Positions 1-9,063 of a DNA stretch of 64,000 bases are shown here, piece by piece. The translations under genes and the position numbers were made by a program. Positions within the stretch are counted from its first letter, which is position 1. Every line of letters begins with the position of its first letter. Source of the stretch: Stutzerimonas azotifigens (GTDB lineage Bacteria > Pseudomonadota > Gammaproteobacteria > Pseudomonadales > Pseudomonadaceae); contig NZ_JAAMRF010000003.1 in assembly GCF_013522725.1 (NCBI RefSeq), forward strand, positions 496,001 through 560,000. Direction: 5' to 3'. The notes under the pieces were generated by a model. It was not told the DNA's origin, made no database searches, and saw only the letters and a list, made by a program, of their open reading frames with translations.

Positions 1-66
1 TTGCTGGTGGCGTTGTTTCCCGAGATCGCCCTGTGGCTGCCGCGGGTGCTGGGGTATGCGGTGTAA
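1..66 (+). CDS. C-terminal end of a probable TRAP transporter large permease (partial)
   Basis: The window opens inside a reading frame that ends at a TAA at 64-66. The 21 visible residues are hydrophobic and end LWLPRVLGYAV. A Pro-Glu/Leu-Trp-Leu-Pro pattern before a short tail is typical of the C-terminus of DctM-type TRAP dicarboxylate permeases, which are multi-span inner-membrane proteins. This is recognition from a very short tail, so the family call is tentative; any polytopic transporter could end this way. Confidence 0.4.
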   Translation: MLVALFPEIALWLPRVLGYAV

Positions 67-114
67 GGGAAGGTCGACCGGGAGAGTGCGCCCGGCCGCT
101 CCTCACCCTAACCT

Positions 115-130
115 TCTCCCCGAGGGGAGA
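115..130. terminator. Short hairpin after the partial permease gene
   Basis: TCTCCCC and GGGGAGA pair around a 2-base loop, about 50 bases after the stop of the upstream gene. It lies in a CTCACCCTAACC-type stretch that is commonly scattered between pseudomonad genes. There is no U-tract, so it may be a dispersed repeat rather than a terminator. Confidence 0.3.
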
Positions 131-167
131 GGGGACTCAGGCGTTGCTTTGACGATCCCCGCGAACC

Positions 168-208
168 CGTAGGAGCGGTCGGGGACGCCTAGTCTCGACC
201 GCGAAGCG
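168..208. repeat. REP-like palindromic element
   Basis: GTAGGAGCGGTCG and CGACCGCGAAGC form an imperfect hairpin; the GCGGTCG (175-181) and CGACCGC (196-202) arms are perfect. Pseudomonads carry many intergenic REP elements of the type GTAGGAGCGG...CCGCGAAGC. Assignment is by resemblance to that family. Confidence 0.55.
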
Positions 209-316
209 TTGCAGAGGTCCTTCCGGCGCGCCCGAGGCGCAGTGAACCCCTTGGCTGGGGTCGGGTCGATTGAAGGGTAGGCCGCACGTGGCCCTTTCGC
301 CCCTAATGGAGAGCTC

Positions 317-475
317 ATGGACCTGATTCGCATCATCGTTGCCATTCTGTTGCCGCCGCTGGGCGTGTTCCTGCAGGTCGGCTTTGCCGGTGCGTTCTGG
401 CTGAATATTCTGCTGACGCTGCTGGGCTACATTCCCGGCATCATCCATGCGGTATGGATCATCGCCCGTCGCTGA
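317..475 (+). CDS. Small YqaE/Pmp3 family membrane protein, 52 aa
   Basis: The 52-residue protein starts at ATG 317 behind GGAGAG (308-313). It has two hydrophobic segments: residues 4-20, with the family-defining LPPLGVFLQVG, and residues 25-48, ending IPGIIHAVWII. This is the UPF0057/Pmp3 pattern: a two-span inner-membrane proteolipid that in fungi and plants affects membrane potential and salt tolerance. Its bacterial role is poorly defined. It is a single-gene unit bounded by a REP-like element upstream and a strong terminator 20 bases downstream. Confidence 0.85.
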   Translation: MDLIRIIVAILLPPLGVFLQVGFAGAFWLNILLTLLGYIPGIIHAVWIIARR

Positions 476-496
476 GCCACACCCGCCATTCGCTCT

Positions 497-521
497 AGCC
501 CGGCTCATGCCGGGCTTTTTT
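497..521 (+). terminator. Rho-independent terminator of the YqaE-like gene
   Basis: AGCCCGGC and GCCGGGCT form a perfect 8-bp stem with a TCAT loop, followed directly by a T-run. It lies 21 bases after the stop codon of the small membrane protein. Confidence 0.9.
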
Positions 522-699
522 GTGCTGAGTCCCCTTGCCGTGTAAAGTCCGATTCCCGTACAGGGGGCGGGAACCTATCCCGCGTCTTGCACTCAAGAGA
601 TGCCGGGAAACGGAACGCTACGGCTGCAAACACCGGAATGTCGTTTCACCGCTCTTCCAACAGGGCCCGCCGCCTCGGCGAACTGGATAAGGAAACCCG

Positions 700-3600
700 A
701 TGAGCGATTCCTTCATCGACCAGCACAGCTTCAAGCGCATCCTCAACCGCAACATTGGTATGCCACTGGGCTTCGGTCTGCTCAGTGCGGTGTTCTTCTG
801 CGTCATCGTCTATTACCTCCTCGAGGTCGGCCATTACGTCGAGCGTTCGGTCAGGCTCGTCGGGACCGCAACCGAAACGCTCAAGCAGCAAGTCGATCTG
901 GAGACCGGCATGCGCGGGTACCTGATCGCTGGCGACGAGGCGTTCCTCGAGCCGTACGTGCGCGGCCTGCCCAAGCTCAGGCTGAGCCTCGACCAGTTGC
1001 GCTCGGAGTCGGCAGGCAACCCGGTGCAGCTGCGCCGCGTCGAGCAACTCGAGTCGCTGCACCAGCAGTGGTACGCCTTCAGCCAGGCGGCCATCGAGCG
1101 TCGCCGCCAGGGCCTTTCATACGAAGATTATGTGAAGTCCGGTCGCGGCAAGCTGCTGATGGAGCAGTTCCGCAGCGAAGTCGATGACTACATCACCGCC
1201 GAACGACAAATGCGTAACGGGCGCACGTCTACCGCCGAAACCGTCAGTGCGGCGCTGGTCGGTGGCTTTCTGCTGTTCAGCCTGATTTTCAGCAGCGTGC
1301 TGGTGGTGTTGGGACGGCGTGACTTGATGTCGCTTTCGACCAGCTATGGCGAATCGCTGACCAAGCAACAGGTGCATGCCGCAGCGCTGGAAAAGCAGGC
1401 CTGGTACCGCACCGGGCAGATGCAGTTGAGCGAGACGATCATTGGTGAATTGACGCTGCCGGCGCTCGGGCAGAGCGTGCTCAGCTTCCTTTCTCGCTAC
1501 ATCGATGTGGCGGCCGGCGCGCTCTATGTATTGCAGGACGGTCGCCTTCAGCGTGTCGCCGAGTTCGGATACGACAAGGATCAACTCGGCCAGCACCGCA
1601 CCCTGGACCTCGGCGAAGGGCTGGTCGGCCAGGTTGCGCTGGAACGGCGGCCGATGGCGCTGAACGACCTGCCCCAGGACTATCTGAAAGTCAGCTCGGC
1701 GCTGGGCGAGACCGCCTCGCGCTCTGTCTTGATCGCGCCGATCGAGGACAGCGGCGTACTCAACGCCGTGATCGAGCTTGGCTTTCTGCGTCCGCTCGAA
1801 GAAGAAGACGGCGAGCTGCTCAAGCGCATCGCCGACAACGTCGGTTCGGCCATCGAAGCGGCGCGTTACCGCCAGCGGCTGCAGCAGATCCTCTCCGAGA
1901 CCCAGCAGCTCAACGAGGAGCTGCAGGTGCAGCAGGAGGAGCTGCGCGCGGCCAACGAAGAGCTCGAAGAGCAATCCAACGCGCTGCGTGAATCCCAGGC
2001 GCATCTGGAGGAGCAGCAGGCCGAGCTGGAACAGACCAACGAACAGCTGGCCGAACAGGCCGACACGCTGGCGCGCCAGCGTGACGAGATGGATGAGAAG
2101 AATGTTCGCCTGAACGACGCCCAGTTGATGCTGGAGGAGCGTGCCGACGAGCTGCAGCGGGCCAGTCGCTACAAGTCCGAGTTCCTCGCCAACATGTCCC
2201 ACGAGTTGCGCACGCCACTCAACAGCTCGTTGATTCTGGCCAAGCTGCTGGCCGACAATCCCCACGGTAATCTGAGCGACGATCAGGTGCAATTCGCCCG
2301 GTCGATTTATTCGGCTGGCAACGACCTGCTGAGCCTGATCAACGACATTCTCGACATTTCCAAGGTAGAAGCCGGCAAGCTCGACGTATTGCCGGAAGTG
2401 ACCGTGCTGCCGCGTCTGCTCGATGGCATCAAGAGCCTGTTTCTCGCCCAGGCCATCGACAAGTCGCTCCAGTTCGACGTCGAGGCCGACGATGGCCTGC
2501 CACCGAGCATCTTCACCGACCGGCAGCGGCTGGAGCAGATTCTCAAGAATCTGCTATCCAACGCGTTCAAGTTCACCGAGAAGGGGTCGGTCACGCTCAG
2601 CGTGCGGCGCCATGGTGCCGGGCAGCTGGCGTTCGCCGTGAGCGATTCGGGCATCGGCATTCCGAAAGACCAGCAGTCGGTGATCTTCGAGGCGTTCCGT
2701 CAGGCCGATGGCACCACCAACCGCCGCTATGGCGGCACCGGGCTGGGCTTGTCGATCTCCCGCGAGCTGGCGCAACTGCTGGGTGGTCATATCGAAGTCC
2801 ACAGCGAACCGGGCTCGGGTAGCACCTTCACGCTCGTCCTGCCGGAAAATTACGTCGCGCCCGTTACCCAGTCCGATGCGGCGGACGACGACACGAACCG
2901 CTCGGGCGCCGCGCAGCCCGCATTGCCCGCGACGACCGAACCGGCACATCGGCCAGCGGCGCCCGTTGCCGTCAGGCCGGCGGCACGCCCCGAGTCCGAG
3001 CCGGCCGAGGCGGAGCACATCGACCGGGTGGCGGACGATCGCGACGCCTATCCGTTCAAGAATCGTTGCGTGCTGATCATCGAGGACGAGCCGCAGTTCG
3101 CCCGCATCCTTAGCGACCTCGCCCATGAGCTCAACTACAACTGCCTGATCGCCCACAACGCCGACGGCGGTTACGACACCGCGCTCGAGTACAGGCCCGA
3201 CGCGATCCTGCTCGACATGCGCCTTCCCGATCATTCGGGCCTTACGGTGCTCGAGCGGCTCAAGGAGAACCCCATCACGCGGCACATCCCGGTCCACATC
3301 GTATCGGTCGAGGATCGCCGTGAGGCTGCGCTGCACATGGGTGCGGTGGGGTATGCGCAGAAGCCCGCCACCCGCGAGGAGCTCAAGTCCGTTTTCGAGC
3401 GGCTGGAAGCCAAGCTCGCGCAGAAGGTCAAGCGCATCCTGCTGGTGGAAGACGATGTGCGTCAGCGCGAGAGCGTGTCGCGGCTGATCGAGGACACCGA
3501 TGTCGAGATCGCCGCGGTCGGCTATGGCGAAGAAGCGCTGGAGCTGCTGCGCAATACCGTCTTCGATTGCGTGATCATCGATCTCAAGCTGCCGGACATG

Positions 3601-4245
3601 GACGGCCACGAACTGCTCGAGCGCATGGCCCATGAGGAGATCTGCTCGTTCCCGCCGGTGATCGTTTATACCGGGCGCAACCTGACGCGGGACGAAGAGG
3701 CCTCGCTGATGAAGTACTCGCGCTCGATCATCATCAAGGGCGCCCGCTCGCCGGAGCGCCTGCTCGACGAAGTGACGCTGTTCCTGCACAAGGTCGAATC
3801 GGAGATGCCGCTCGAGCGGCAGAAGATGCTCAAGAGCGCGCGCAGCCGCGAGAAGGCCTTCGAGGGGCGCAAGATCCTGGTCGTCGACGACGACGTGCGC
3901 AACGTGTTCGCCCTGACCAGCGCGCTGGAGCAGAAGGGCGCGCTGGTGGAAATCGCGCGCAACGGCCATGAGTCCATCGCCAAGCTGCAGCAGGTCAGCG
4001 ACATCGACCTGGTACTGATGGACATCATGATGCCGGAGATGGACGGCTTCACCGCGATGCAGGAGATCCGCAAGGACCCGAAGTTCGCCAAGCTGCCCAT
4101 CATCGCAGTGACCGCCAAGGCCATGAAGAACGACCAGGAGCGTTGTCTGAAGGCCGGGGCCAACGATTACCTGGCCAAACCCATTGACCTGGACCGACTG
4201 TTCTCGCTGATTCGCGTCTGGTTACCGAAAGTGGAGTTGCTCTGA
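700..4245 (+). CDS. Hybrid histidine kinase with CHASE3, GAF and three receiver domains
   Basis: This 1181-residue inner-membrane sensor has TM1 at about 20-42 and a periplasmic segment of CHASE3 type up to TM2 at about 185-207. A GAF domain follows (~240-390), then a long Glu/Gln-rich coiled coil (~392-490). The kinase core has phospho-acceptor His501 in SHELRTPL and an HATPase domain with GIGIP and GTGLGLSIS boxes. A Pro/Ala linker leads to three receivers whose acidic residues fall at Asp839, Asp961 and Asp1108. The start has GGATAAGGA upstream. cheR begins directly after the stop, so the genes are probably translationally coupled. The signal sensed is unknown. Confidence 0.9.
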   Translation: MSDSFIDQHSFKRILNRNIGMPLGFGLLSAVFFCVIVYYLLEVGHYVERSVRLVGTATETLKQQVDLETGMRGYLIAGDEAFLEPYVRGLPKLRLSLDQLRSESAGNPVQLRRVEQLESLHQQWYAFSQAAIERRRQGLSYEDYVKSGRGKLLMEQFRSEVDDYITAERQMRNGRTSTAETVSAALVGGFLLFSLIFSSVLVVLGRRDLMSLSTSYGESLTKQQVHAAALEKQAWYRTGQMQLSETIIGELTLPALGQSVLSFLSRYIDVAAGALYVLQDGRLQRVAEFGYDKDQLGQHRTLDLGEGLVGQVALERRPMALNDLPQDYLKVSSALGETASRSVLIAPIEDSGVLNAVIELGFLRPLEEEDGELLKRIADNVGSAIEAARYRQRLQQILSETQQLNEELQVQQEELRAANEELEEQSNALRESQAHLEEQQAELEQTNEQLAEQADTLARQRDEMDEKNVRLNDAQLMLEERADELQRASRYKSEFLANMSHELRTPLNSSLILAKLLADNPHGNLSDDQVQFARSIYSAGNDLLSLINDILDISKVEAGKLDVLPEVTVLPRLLDGIKSLFLAQAIDKSLQFDVEADDGLPPSIFTDRQRLEQILKNLLSNAFKFTEKGSVTLSVRRHGAGQLAFAVSDSGIGIPKDQQSVIFEAFRQADGTTNRRYGGTGLGLSISRELAQLLGGHIEVHSEPGSGSTFTLVLPENYVAPVTQSDAADDDTNRSGAAQPALPATTEPAHRPAAPVAVRPAARPESEPAEAEHIDRVADDRDAYPFKNRCVLIIEDEPQFARILSDLAHELNYNCLIAHNADGGYDTALEYRPDAILLDMRLPDHSGLTVLERLKENPITRHIPVHIVSVEDRREAALHMGAVGYAQKPATREELKSVFERLEAKLAQKVKRILLVEDDVRQRESVSRLIEDTDVEIAAVGYGEEALELLRNTVFDCVIIDLKLPDMDGHELLERMAHEEICSFPPVIVYTGRNLTRDEEASLMKYSRSIIIKGARSPERLLDEVTLFLHKVESEMPLERQKMLKSARSREKAFEGRKILVVDDDVRNVFALTSALEQKGALVEIARNGHESIAKLQQVSDIDLVLMDIMMPEMDGFTAMQEIRKDPKFAKLPIIAVTAKAMKNDQERCLKAGANDYLAKPIDLDRLFSLIRVWLPKVELL

Positions 4246-5064
4246 ATGCCGCACCGGATTGTCGATATCGAACTCAGACTGCTGATCGAGGCGATTTTCC
4301 TTCAGTACAGTTATGACTTTCGCGGCTACTCCGGTGCGTCGCTCAAGCGTCGCGTCCTGCTCTCGCTCAAACACATGCAGTGCGAGACGATTTCGGCGCT
4401 GCAGGAAAAGGTGTTGCGCGAGCCCCACGCGTTCATGGAGCTGATGCAGTTCCTCACCATCCCGGTCAGCGACATGTTCCGTGACCCCAGCTATTACCGG
4501 GCGTTGCGCGAGCAGGTGGTGCCGGTGCTGCGCACCTACCCTTCGCTGAAGATCTGGATCGCCGGCTGCAGTACCGGCGAAGAGGTGTATTCGCTGGCCA
4601 TCCTGCTCAGGGAAGAAGGGCTGCTGGAGCGTTCCCTGATCTATGCCACGGACATCAATCCACGCTCGCTCGAGCAGGCCCAGCGCGGCATTTTCGCCAT
4701 CAACCACGTGCGCAAGTACACCGAGAACTATCAGCAGGCCGGTGGCAAGACGAGCTTTTCCAACTATTACACCGCCGCCTACGACTCGGTGATCATGGAC
4801 AAATCGTTGCGCGAGAACGTGACGTTTGCCGACCACAGCCTGGCAACCGACAGTGTATTCTCCGAAACGCACCTGATTTCCTGCCGAAACGTGCTGATCT
4901 ACTTCAACAAGCCTCTGCAGGATCGCGCCTTCGGTTTGTTCCACGAGTCCCTGTGCCACCGAGGTTTCCTGGGCCTGGGCAGCAAGGAATCGGTGGAGTT
5001 TTCGGGGTACGCGGACAGCTTCGAGCCTTTCGTCAAACCGGAACGGATTTTCCGCAAGCTATGA
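4246..5064 (+). CDS. CheR-type protein-glutamate methyltransferase
   Basis: The protein has 272 residues. It has an all-helical N-terminal CheR domain followed by a SAM-binding domain with motif GCSTGEEVYS (about residues 106-115) and the ATDINPRSL strand. CheR enzymes use SAM to methylate glutamates of chemoreceptors. No receptor gene is encoded here, and the gene is wedged between a hybrid kinase (0-base gap) and a CheB-like gene (ATGA overlap). The substrate may therefore be the kinase itself or a non-chemotaxis sensor. It is recognisable as CheR by domain, but should not be assumed to act in flagellar chemotaxis. Confidence 0.88.
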   Translation: MPHRIVDIELRLLIEAIFLQYSYDFRGYSGASLKRRVLLSLKHMQCETISALQEKVLREPHAFMELMQFLTIPVSDMFRDPSYYRALREQVVPVLRTYPSLKIWIAGCSTGEEVYSLAILLREEGLLERSLIYATDINPRSLEQAQRGIFAINHVRKYTENYQQAGGKTSFSNYYTAAYDSVIMDKSLRENVTFADHSLATDSVFSETHLISCRNVLIYFNKPLQDRAFGLFHESLCHRGFLGLGSKESVEFSGYADSFEPFVKPERIFRKL

Positions 5065-5660
5065 GCGGTTATCGGCAGGGCCCGCTCCGGGCACGCCGGC
5101 CCGCCATCGAGGCGGTGGTCATCGGTACCTCGGCGGGCGGTCTGGAAGCCCTGTCGGCGTTGGTCAGCGGGCTGCCGGCGGAATACCGGATGCCGCTGCT
5201 GGTGGTGCAACACGTCCCTGACAGCGGACCGACGCAATTGGCCGAGATCTTCCAGCGTAAGACCCGGTTACACGTCAAGGAAGTGGATGAGAAGGAACAG
5301 GTGGGCGCAGGTACGTTATATTTTGCGGCTCCTGGTTATCATCTGCTGGTCGAGGACGACCTGACGCTGTCGCTCAGTCAGGATGATCCGGTGCACCATT
5401 CGCGGCCCTCGATCGACGTATTGTTCGAGTCCGCGGCCGACGCCTGGGGTCCTCGGGTCGCTGGCGTCCTGCTCACCGGCGCCAACGAGGATGGGGCCGC
5501 TGGCCTTGAGGCGATACATGAGGCGGGAGGACTGACCATCGTTCAGGAGCCTTGCGAGGCGGCTGTCGACACCATGCCGCGCGCCGCGATCGGGCGTTTC
5601 ACCCCGGATCACATACTGCCCTTGCATGCTATTCACCAGCTGTTGCGCGATTTGGAGTGA
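5061..5660 (+). CDS. CheB-type methylesterase domain protein without receiver
   Basis: The 199-residue protein starts at ATG 5061, overlapping the cheR stop as ATGA. It consists only of the CheB esterase/deamidase domain. The catalytic triad is visible as Ser24 (GTSAGG), His51 (VVQH) and Asp144 (TGANEDGA). The N-terminal receiver that normally restrains CheB is absent, so activity would have to be controlled another way, for example by one of the receivers of the flanking hybrid kinases. Known chemistry is hydrolysis of receptor glutamyl methyl esters. An upstream in-frame start at 4953 lies inside cheR and is less likely. Confidence 0.85.
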   Translation: MSGYRQGPLRARRPAIEAVVIGTSAGGLEALSALVSGLPAEYRMPLLVVQHVPDSGPTQLAEIFQRKTRLHVKEVDEKEQVGAGTLYFAAPGYHLLVEDDLTLSLSQDDPVHHSRPSIDVLFESAADAWGPRVAGVLLTGANEDGAAGLEAIHEAGGLTIVQEPCEAAVDTMPRAAIGRFTPDHILPLHAIHQLLRDLE

Positions 5661-5665
5661 CACAG

Positions 5666-6913
5666 ATGCAGGATCATACCGATGAAGCGAAACTGCTGAT
5701 CGTCGATGATTTGCCCGAAAACCTCTTGGCGCTCGATGCCTTGTTGCGTGCCCCGGGAATCGCCGTGCATCAGGCTCAGTCGGGTGAAGAGGCGCTCGAG
5801 CAGTTGCTGCAGCATGAGTTCGCCCTGGCCATTCTCGATGTGCAGATGCCGGGCATGGACGGTTTCCAGCTGGCCGAGCTGATGCGCAGCACCGAGCGCA
5901 CCAAGCACATCCCCATCGTCTTCGTCAGCGCTGCCGGGCGCGAGCTCAACTACGCCTTCAAGGGTTACGAGACCGGCGCCGTGGATTTCATGCACAAGCC
6001 GCTCGACCCCCATGCGGTGCGCAGCAAGGTCAGCGTGTTCGTCGATCTGTATCGCAACCGCAAGCGCATGCGCCGTCAGCTGGACGAGCTCGAGCGCAGC
6101 CGACGCGAGCAGGAGTTGCTGCTCGACGAGCTGCGCAGCACCCAGGTCGAGCTGGAAAACGCCATCCGCATGCGCGACGACTTCATGTCCATCGTCTCCC
6201 ACGAATTGAAGACGCCGCTCAACACCCTGATTCTCGAGGTACAGCTGCGCAAGCTTCAGCTGGGCCGCAACAACCTCGCGGCGTTTTCCGAAGAGCGCCT
6301 GAGGCAAATGGTGGAAAAGGACGAGCGCCAGGTGCAGAGCCTGATCCGCCTGATCGACGACATGCTTGACGTCTCGCGCATCCGCACCGGCAAGCTCTCG
6401 ATTCGCCCGTCGCGCTTCGACCTTGGCCGCATGGTGGAAAACCTCGCCCAGAGCTTCGCGCCGCAGATGGCTGCCCAGGGCTGCGAGCTGCGCATCGAAC
6501 GTTGCGAGACGGTAGTCGGCGTCTGGGACGAGTTCCGCATCGAGCAGGTGCTGGCCAACCTGCTGACCAATGCCATGCGCTATGGCGCCGGCAAGCCGGT
6601 CACGGTGCGCGCCTGCGCCACCGCAGAGGGCGCGCGCATAGAGGTGCAGGATCAGGGCATCGGCATCAGCCCGCAGAGCCTGCAGCGCATCTTCTGCCAG
6701 TTCGAGCGCGCCGAAGGCAGCGAAAGCAGCGCCGGCCTCGGGCTCGGCCTGTTCATCGCCGAGCAGATCGTCAAGGCCCACAACGGCCGTATCCACGTGA
6801 GAAGCCGGGAAGGCGAGGGGGCCCTGTTCAGCGTGGTCCTGCCGCTCGATGCCGTCGCGGAAAACAACAACCTGAACGCGCCGCTGCTGCGAACCTCCCC
6901 GGTTCGCGGCTGA
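5666..6913 (+). CDS. Soluble hybrid sensor kinase: receiver, HisKA, HATPase
   Basis: This 415-residue protein has no membrane segment. An N-terminal receiver (residues ~8-125, phospho-acceptor Asp58 in LAILDVQMPGMDG) is joined by a short coiled coil to a HisKA domain (His179 in SHELKTPLN). An HATPase domain follows with GIGIS and GLGLGLFIAEQI boxes. The layout suggests a kinase that receives phosphate from another kinase before autophosphorylating. ATG 5666 lies 5 bases after the cheB stop, with GGAG at 5654, so the four signalling genes form one operon. No output regulator with a DNA-binding domain is encoded in the cluster. Confidence 0.88.
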   Translation: MQDHTDEAKLLIVDDLPENLLALDALLRAPGIAVHQAQSGEEALEQLLQHEFALAILDVQMPGMDGFQLAELMRSTERTKHIPIVFVSAAGRELNYAFKGYETGAVDFMHKPLDPHAVRSKVSVFVDLYRNRKRMRRQLDELERSRREQELLLDELRSTQVELENAIRMRDDFMSIVSHELKTPLNTLILEVQLRKLQLGRNNLAAFSEERLRQMVEKDERQVQSLIRLIDDMLDVSRIRTGKLSIRPSRFDLGRMVENLAQSFAPQMAAQGCELRIERCETVVGVWDEFRIEQVLANLLTNAMRYGAGKPVTVRACATAEGARIEVQDQGIGISPQSLQRIFCQFERAEGSESSAGLGLGLFIAEQIVKAHNGRIHVRSREGEGALFSVVLPLDAVAENNNLNAPLLRTSPVRG

Positions 6914-6998
6914 CCCAGCGCCACTCGCCAGGAGCGAATGCCCTGGGCGAAGGTCGAAATCGCGAGGGCGCCGTCGCCCTGGCCGGTGGAGACTGTCC

Positions 6999-7802
6999 GT
7001 GCCCCGAACCCTGATCTGGTCCCTTCTGCTGCTGGCGGTGCTCTACGCCGGGATCTGCCTTTTGCTGTTCGTCTACCAGCGCGGGCTGATCTACTTCCCT
7101 CAGCCACGTCACCTCGATGCCCCGAGCCTCACGCTGCAGCAGCCGGATGCCACGATTCAGGTCTCGCTGCGGCCATATGAAGGCCCCAATGCGCTGATTT
7201 ACTTCGGCGGCAATGCCGAAGACGTCTCGCTCAACCTGCCGGATTTCACCCGCGCGTTTCCCGACCACGCGCTGTACCTGATGCACTACCGCGGTTACGG
7301 CGGCAGCGACGGATCGCCCTCTGAAGAGGCGCTGGCCGCCGACGCCCTGGCGCTGTACGACCGGGTTGCCACTCAGCACAGCTGCATCGCGGTGGTGGGC
7401 CGCAGCCTCGGCAGCGGCGTGGCGATCCGCCTCGCCAGTCTGCGCCCGGCCTCCAGACTGATTCTGATCACGCCATACAACAGCCTGGCCGAACTCGCCA
7501 CCCGCCAGTTCCCCGTCTTCCCGGTTGGCTGGTTGCTCAAGGATCGTTTCGAATCCTGGCGCTATGCCGGCGCGATCACCGTCCTCACCCGGCTGATCGT
7601 CGCCGAGCGGGACGACATCATCCCGCGCGAAAGCAGCGAGCGGCTGCTGAGGCACTTTCCGCCTGGCGTCGCTTCGCTGCATCTGATCCCGTCCAGGGGG
7701 CACAACGACCTGTCCGCGAGCCCCGCGTATCTACCACTGCTCCAGGCGGGGGTGTGCCCGCCTGCCTCCGAACGCGTCAGCGCACCACCCAGCGCTGGCT
7801 GA
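6999..7802 (+). CDS. Membrane-anchored alpha/beta hydrolase (BEM46-like)
   Basis: The 267-residue protein starts at GTG 6999 with GGTGGAG upstream. Residues 4-24 form a hydrophobic N-terminal anchor, followed by the FVYQRGLIYFPQP segment typical of the BEM46/YfhR hydrolase group. The nucleophile elbow is GRSLGSG (Ser136), and the late histidine is His235 in SRGHND. Orientation suggests the catalytic domain faces the periplasm if the anchor behaves as a signal anchor. The substrate is unknown. It lies 85 bases after the kinase gene and may be the last gene of that unit. Confidence 0.75.
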   Translation: MPRTLIWSLLLLAVLYAGICLLLFVYQRGLIYFPQPRHLDAPSLTLQQPDATIQVSLRPYEGPNALIYFGGNAEDVSLNLPDFTRAFPDHALYLMHYRGYGGSDGSPSEEALAADALALYDRVATQHSCIAVVGRSLGSGVAIRLASLRPASRLILITPYNSLAELATRQFPVFPVGWLLKDRFESWRYAGAITVLTRLIVAERDDIIPRESSERLLRHFPPGVASLHLIPSRGHNDLSASPAYLPLLQAGVCPPASERVSAPPSAG

Positions 7803-8100
7803 CCGTCGTGCTGTTAGCCGAGTAGGTCTGACTCACCGAAACCTGCGAGTCGGACAGATAGCTGGTGATATCGGCCTGGTTGGCCGTCCCGTGCTGCAGC
7901 AGCCGCACGCCGGTCACACCGCCACTCTGGGCGACGGACGCTCGGGGGATTGTTAATCGAATGGTGTAAAGGCTGGAGAGATGCGGCGAGGGATTAGCCC
8001 GCGCTTTCCAGGATTCGCAGACCGCAAGCAGACGCGTCGAGAGCCTGCCGGGGCCCCCTCCGAAGCCTGAAAAACCGCTCGTGCCCGGTTCATCGAATCG
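7777..8100 (-). pseudogene. Start-less minus-strand reading frame, possible gene remnant
   Basis: On the minus strand a frame stays open for about 107 codons, from the stop at 8101-8103 to a TGA at 7777-7779. It has no ATG or convincing start. The C-terminal part looks like real protein, with runs such as GVRLLQHGTANQADITSYLS and a final QRWVVR before the stop. The family is not recognised. It overlaps the hydrolase C-terminus and the phn promoter, so at least its 5' part cannot be a functional gene today. It could also be a chance open frame in GC-rich DNA. Confidence 0.25.
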
Positions 8101-8142
8101 TCATGGACACTTAACGCAATCGACATCCCGGCTCCCTAAGGT
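8098..8142 (+). promoter_or_regulatory. Pho-box-like promoter of the phnCDEFGHIJKLMNP operon
   Basis: Three 7-mers lie at 11-bp spacing: TCGTCAT (8098), ACTTAAC (8109) and TCGACAT (8120). Exactly 10 bases after the last comes a -10-like TAAGGT (8137-8142). PhoB boxes are 7-bp repeats with 4-bp spacers placed about 10 bp before the -10. The middle repeat is degenerate. Transcription would begin near 8149. Confidence 0.65.
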
Positions 8143-8190
8143 CTGTTCAAAACCACCGGCACCCGCTTGCCGGCGAGAGAGGACAGTCCG

Positions 8191-9027
8191 ATGACCGCCG
8201 CGATTTGTATAGACAAGCTGAACAAGACCTTCGGGGCCAAGCGCGCCCTGCATGGCCTGAGCCTGACCGTCGAGCCGGGCGAGATGGTCGCCCTGATCGG
8301 TGCCTCCGGCTCCGGCAAGTCCACGCTGCTGCGGCATGTCGCCGGGCTGGCCCGTAGCGACCGCCAGGACGGCGGGCGTATCGAAGTGCTCGGCCGGCCG
8401 GTGCAGGCGCAGGGCCGCCTCGCCGCCGAGGTGCGCCGGCTGCGCGCCGACATCGGCTACATCTTCCAGCAGTTCAATCTGGTCGGCCGCCTCAGCGTGA
8501 TGGAGAACGTGCTGCTCGGCTTTCTTGGTCGCATGCCGCGCTGGCGCGGCTCGCTGAGCCTGTTCACCCAGGCACACCGCCAGGAAGCGCTGGAAGCACT
8601 GGCCCGGGTCGGCCTCGCCGACCTCGCCGCGCAGCGCGCCTCGACCCTTTCCGGCGGCCAGCAACAGCGGGTGGCGATCGCCCGCGCGCTGACCCAGCGC
8701 GCCGAGGTGATCCTCGCCGACGAACCCATCGCCTCGCTCGACCCCGAGTCGGCACGCAAGGTGATGGACATCCTCGCCGACATCAACCACCAGGACGGCA
8801 AGACCGTGGTGGTAACCCTGCATCAAGTCGACTACGCCCTGCGCTATTGCCATCGCGCAGTGGCGCTCAAGGGCGGCCGCATCCATTACGACGGCCCCTG
8901 CGACGCGCTCGACGGGACCTTTCTCAACGAATTGTACGGGGCGGATCTCGATACCCGCCTGCTGTTCTCCGACCGTGCCCGGAGCACCGGCGAAGGGGCT
9001 CGCTCCCTGTCGTTCGCCAAGGCCTGA
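8191..9027 (+). CDS. phnC: Phosphonate ABC transporter ATP-binding protein PhnC
   Basis: This 278-residue ABC ATPase powers uptake through PhnE of phosphonates captured by PhnD. Walker [10 protein letters not shown] is at 37-45, the Q-loop lies in [10 protein letters not shown], the signature is LSGGQQQR, and Walker B is [13 protein letters not shown]. Start ATG 8191 is chosen because a purine-rich GAGAGGACAG lies 8-15 bases upstream; a GTG/ATG 24 bases earlier has no better site. The first codons contain the putative PhnF operator. phnD follows after 36 bases. Confidence 0.95.
   Translation: MTAAICIDKLNKTFGAKRALHGLSLTVEPGEMVALIGASGSGKSTLLRHVAGLARSDRQDGGRIEVLGRPVQAQGRLAAEVRRLRADIGYIFQQFNLVGRLSVMENVLLGFLGRMPRWRGSLSLFTQAHRQEALEALARVGLADLAAQRASTLSGGQQQRVAIARALTQRAEVILADEPIASLDPESARKVMDILADINHQDGKTVVVTLHQVDYALRYCHRAVALKGGRIHYDGPCDALDGTFLNELYGADLDTRLLFSDRARSTGEGARSLSFAKA
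8205..8216 (+). promoter_or_regulatory. Putative PhnF operator inside the start of phnC
   Basis: TTGTATAGACAA is a 12-bp near-palindrome with arms TTGT/ACAA. The same element occurs at the start of phnF (10945) and before phnD2 (18835). GntR/HutC-family repressors, to which PhnF belongs, bind TGT(N)TA(N)ACA-type palindromes. Here it lies about 55 bases downstream of the inferred transcription start, so a bound repressor would act as a roadblock. Confidence 0.6.
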
Positions 9028-9063
9028 GCCTTCACTCGCGTTCAACCCAGAGGAGTGTCAACC

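Noticed and set aside
1117-3969. Long minus-strand open frames opposite the hybrid kinase and similar frames opposite most genes
   Set aside because: They mirror strongly GC-biased genes, have no ribosome sites or domain motifs, and lie wholly within well-supported genes.
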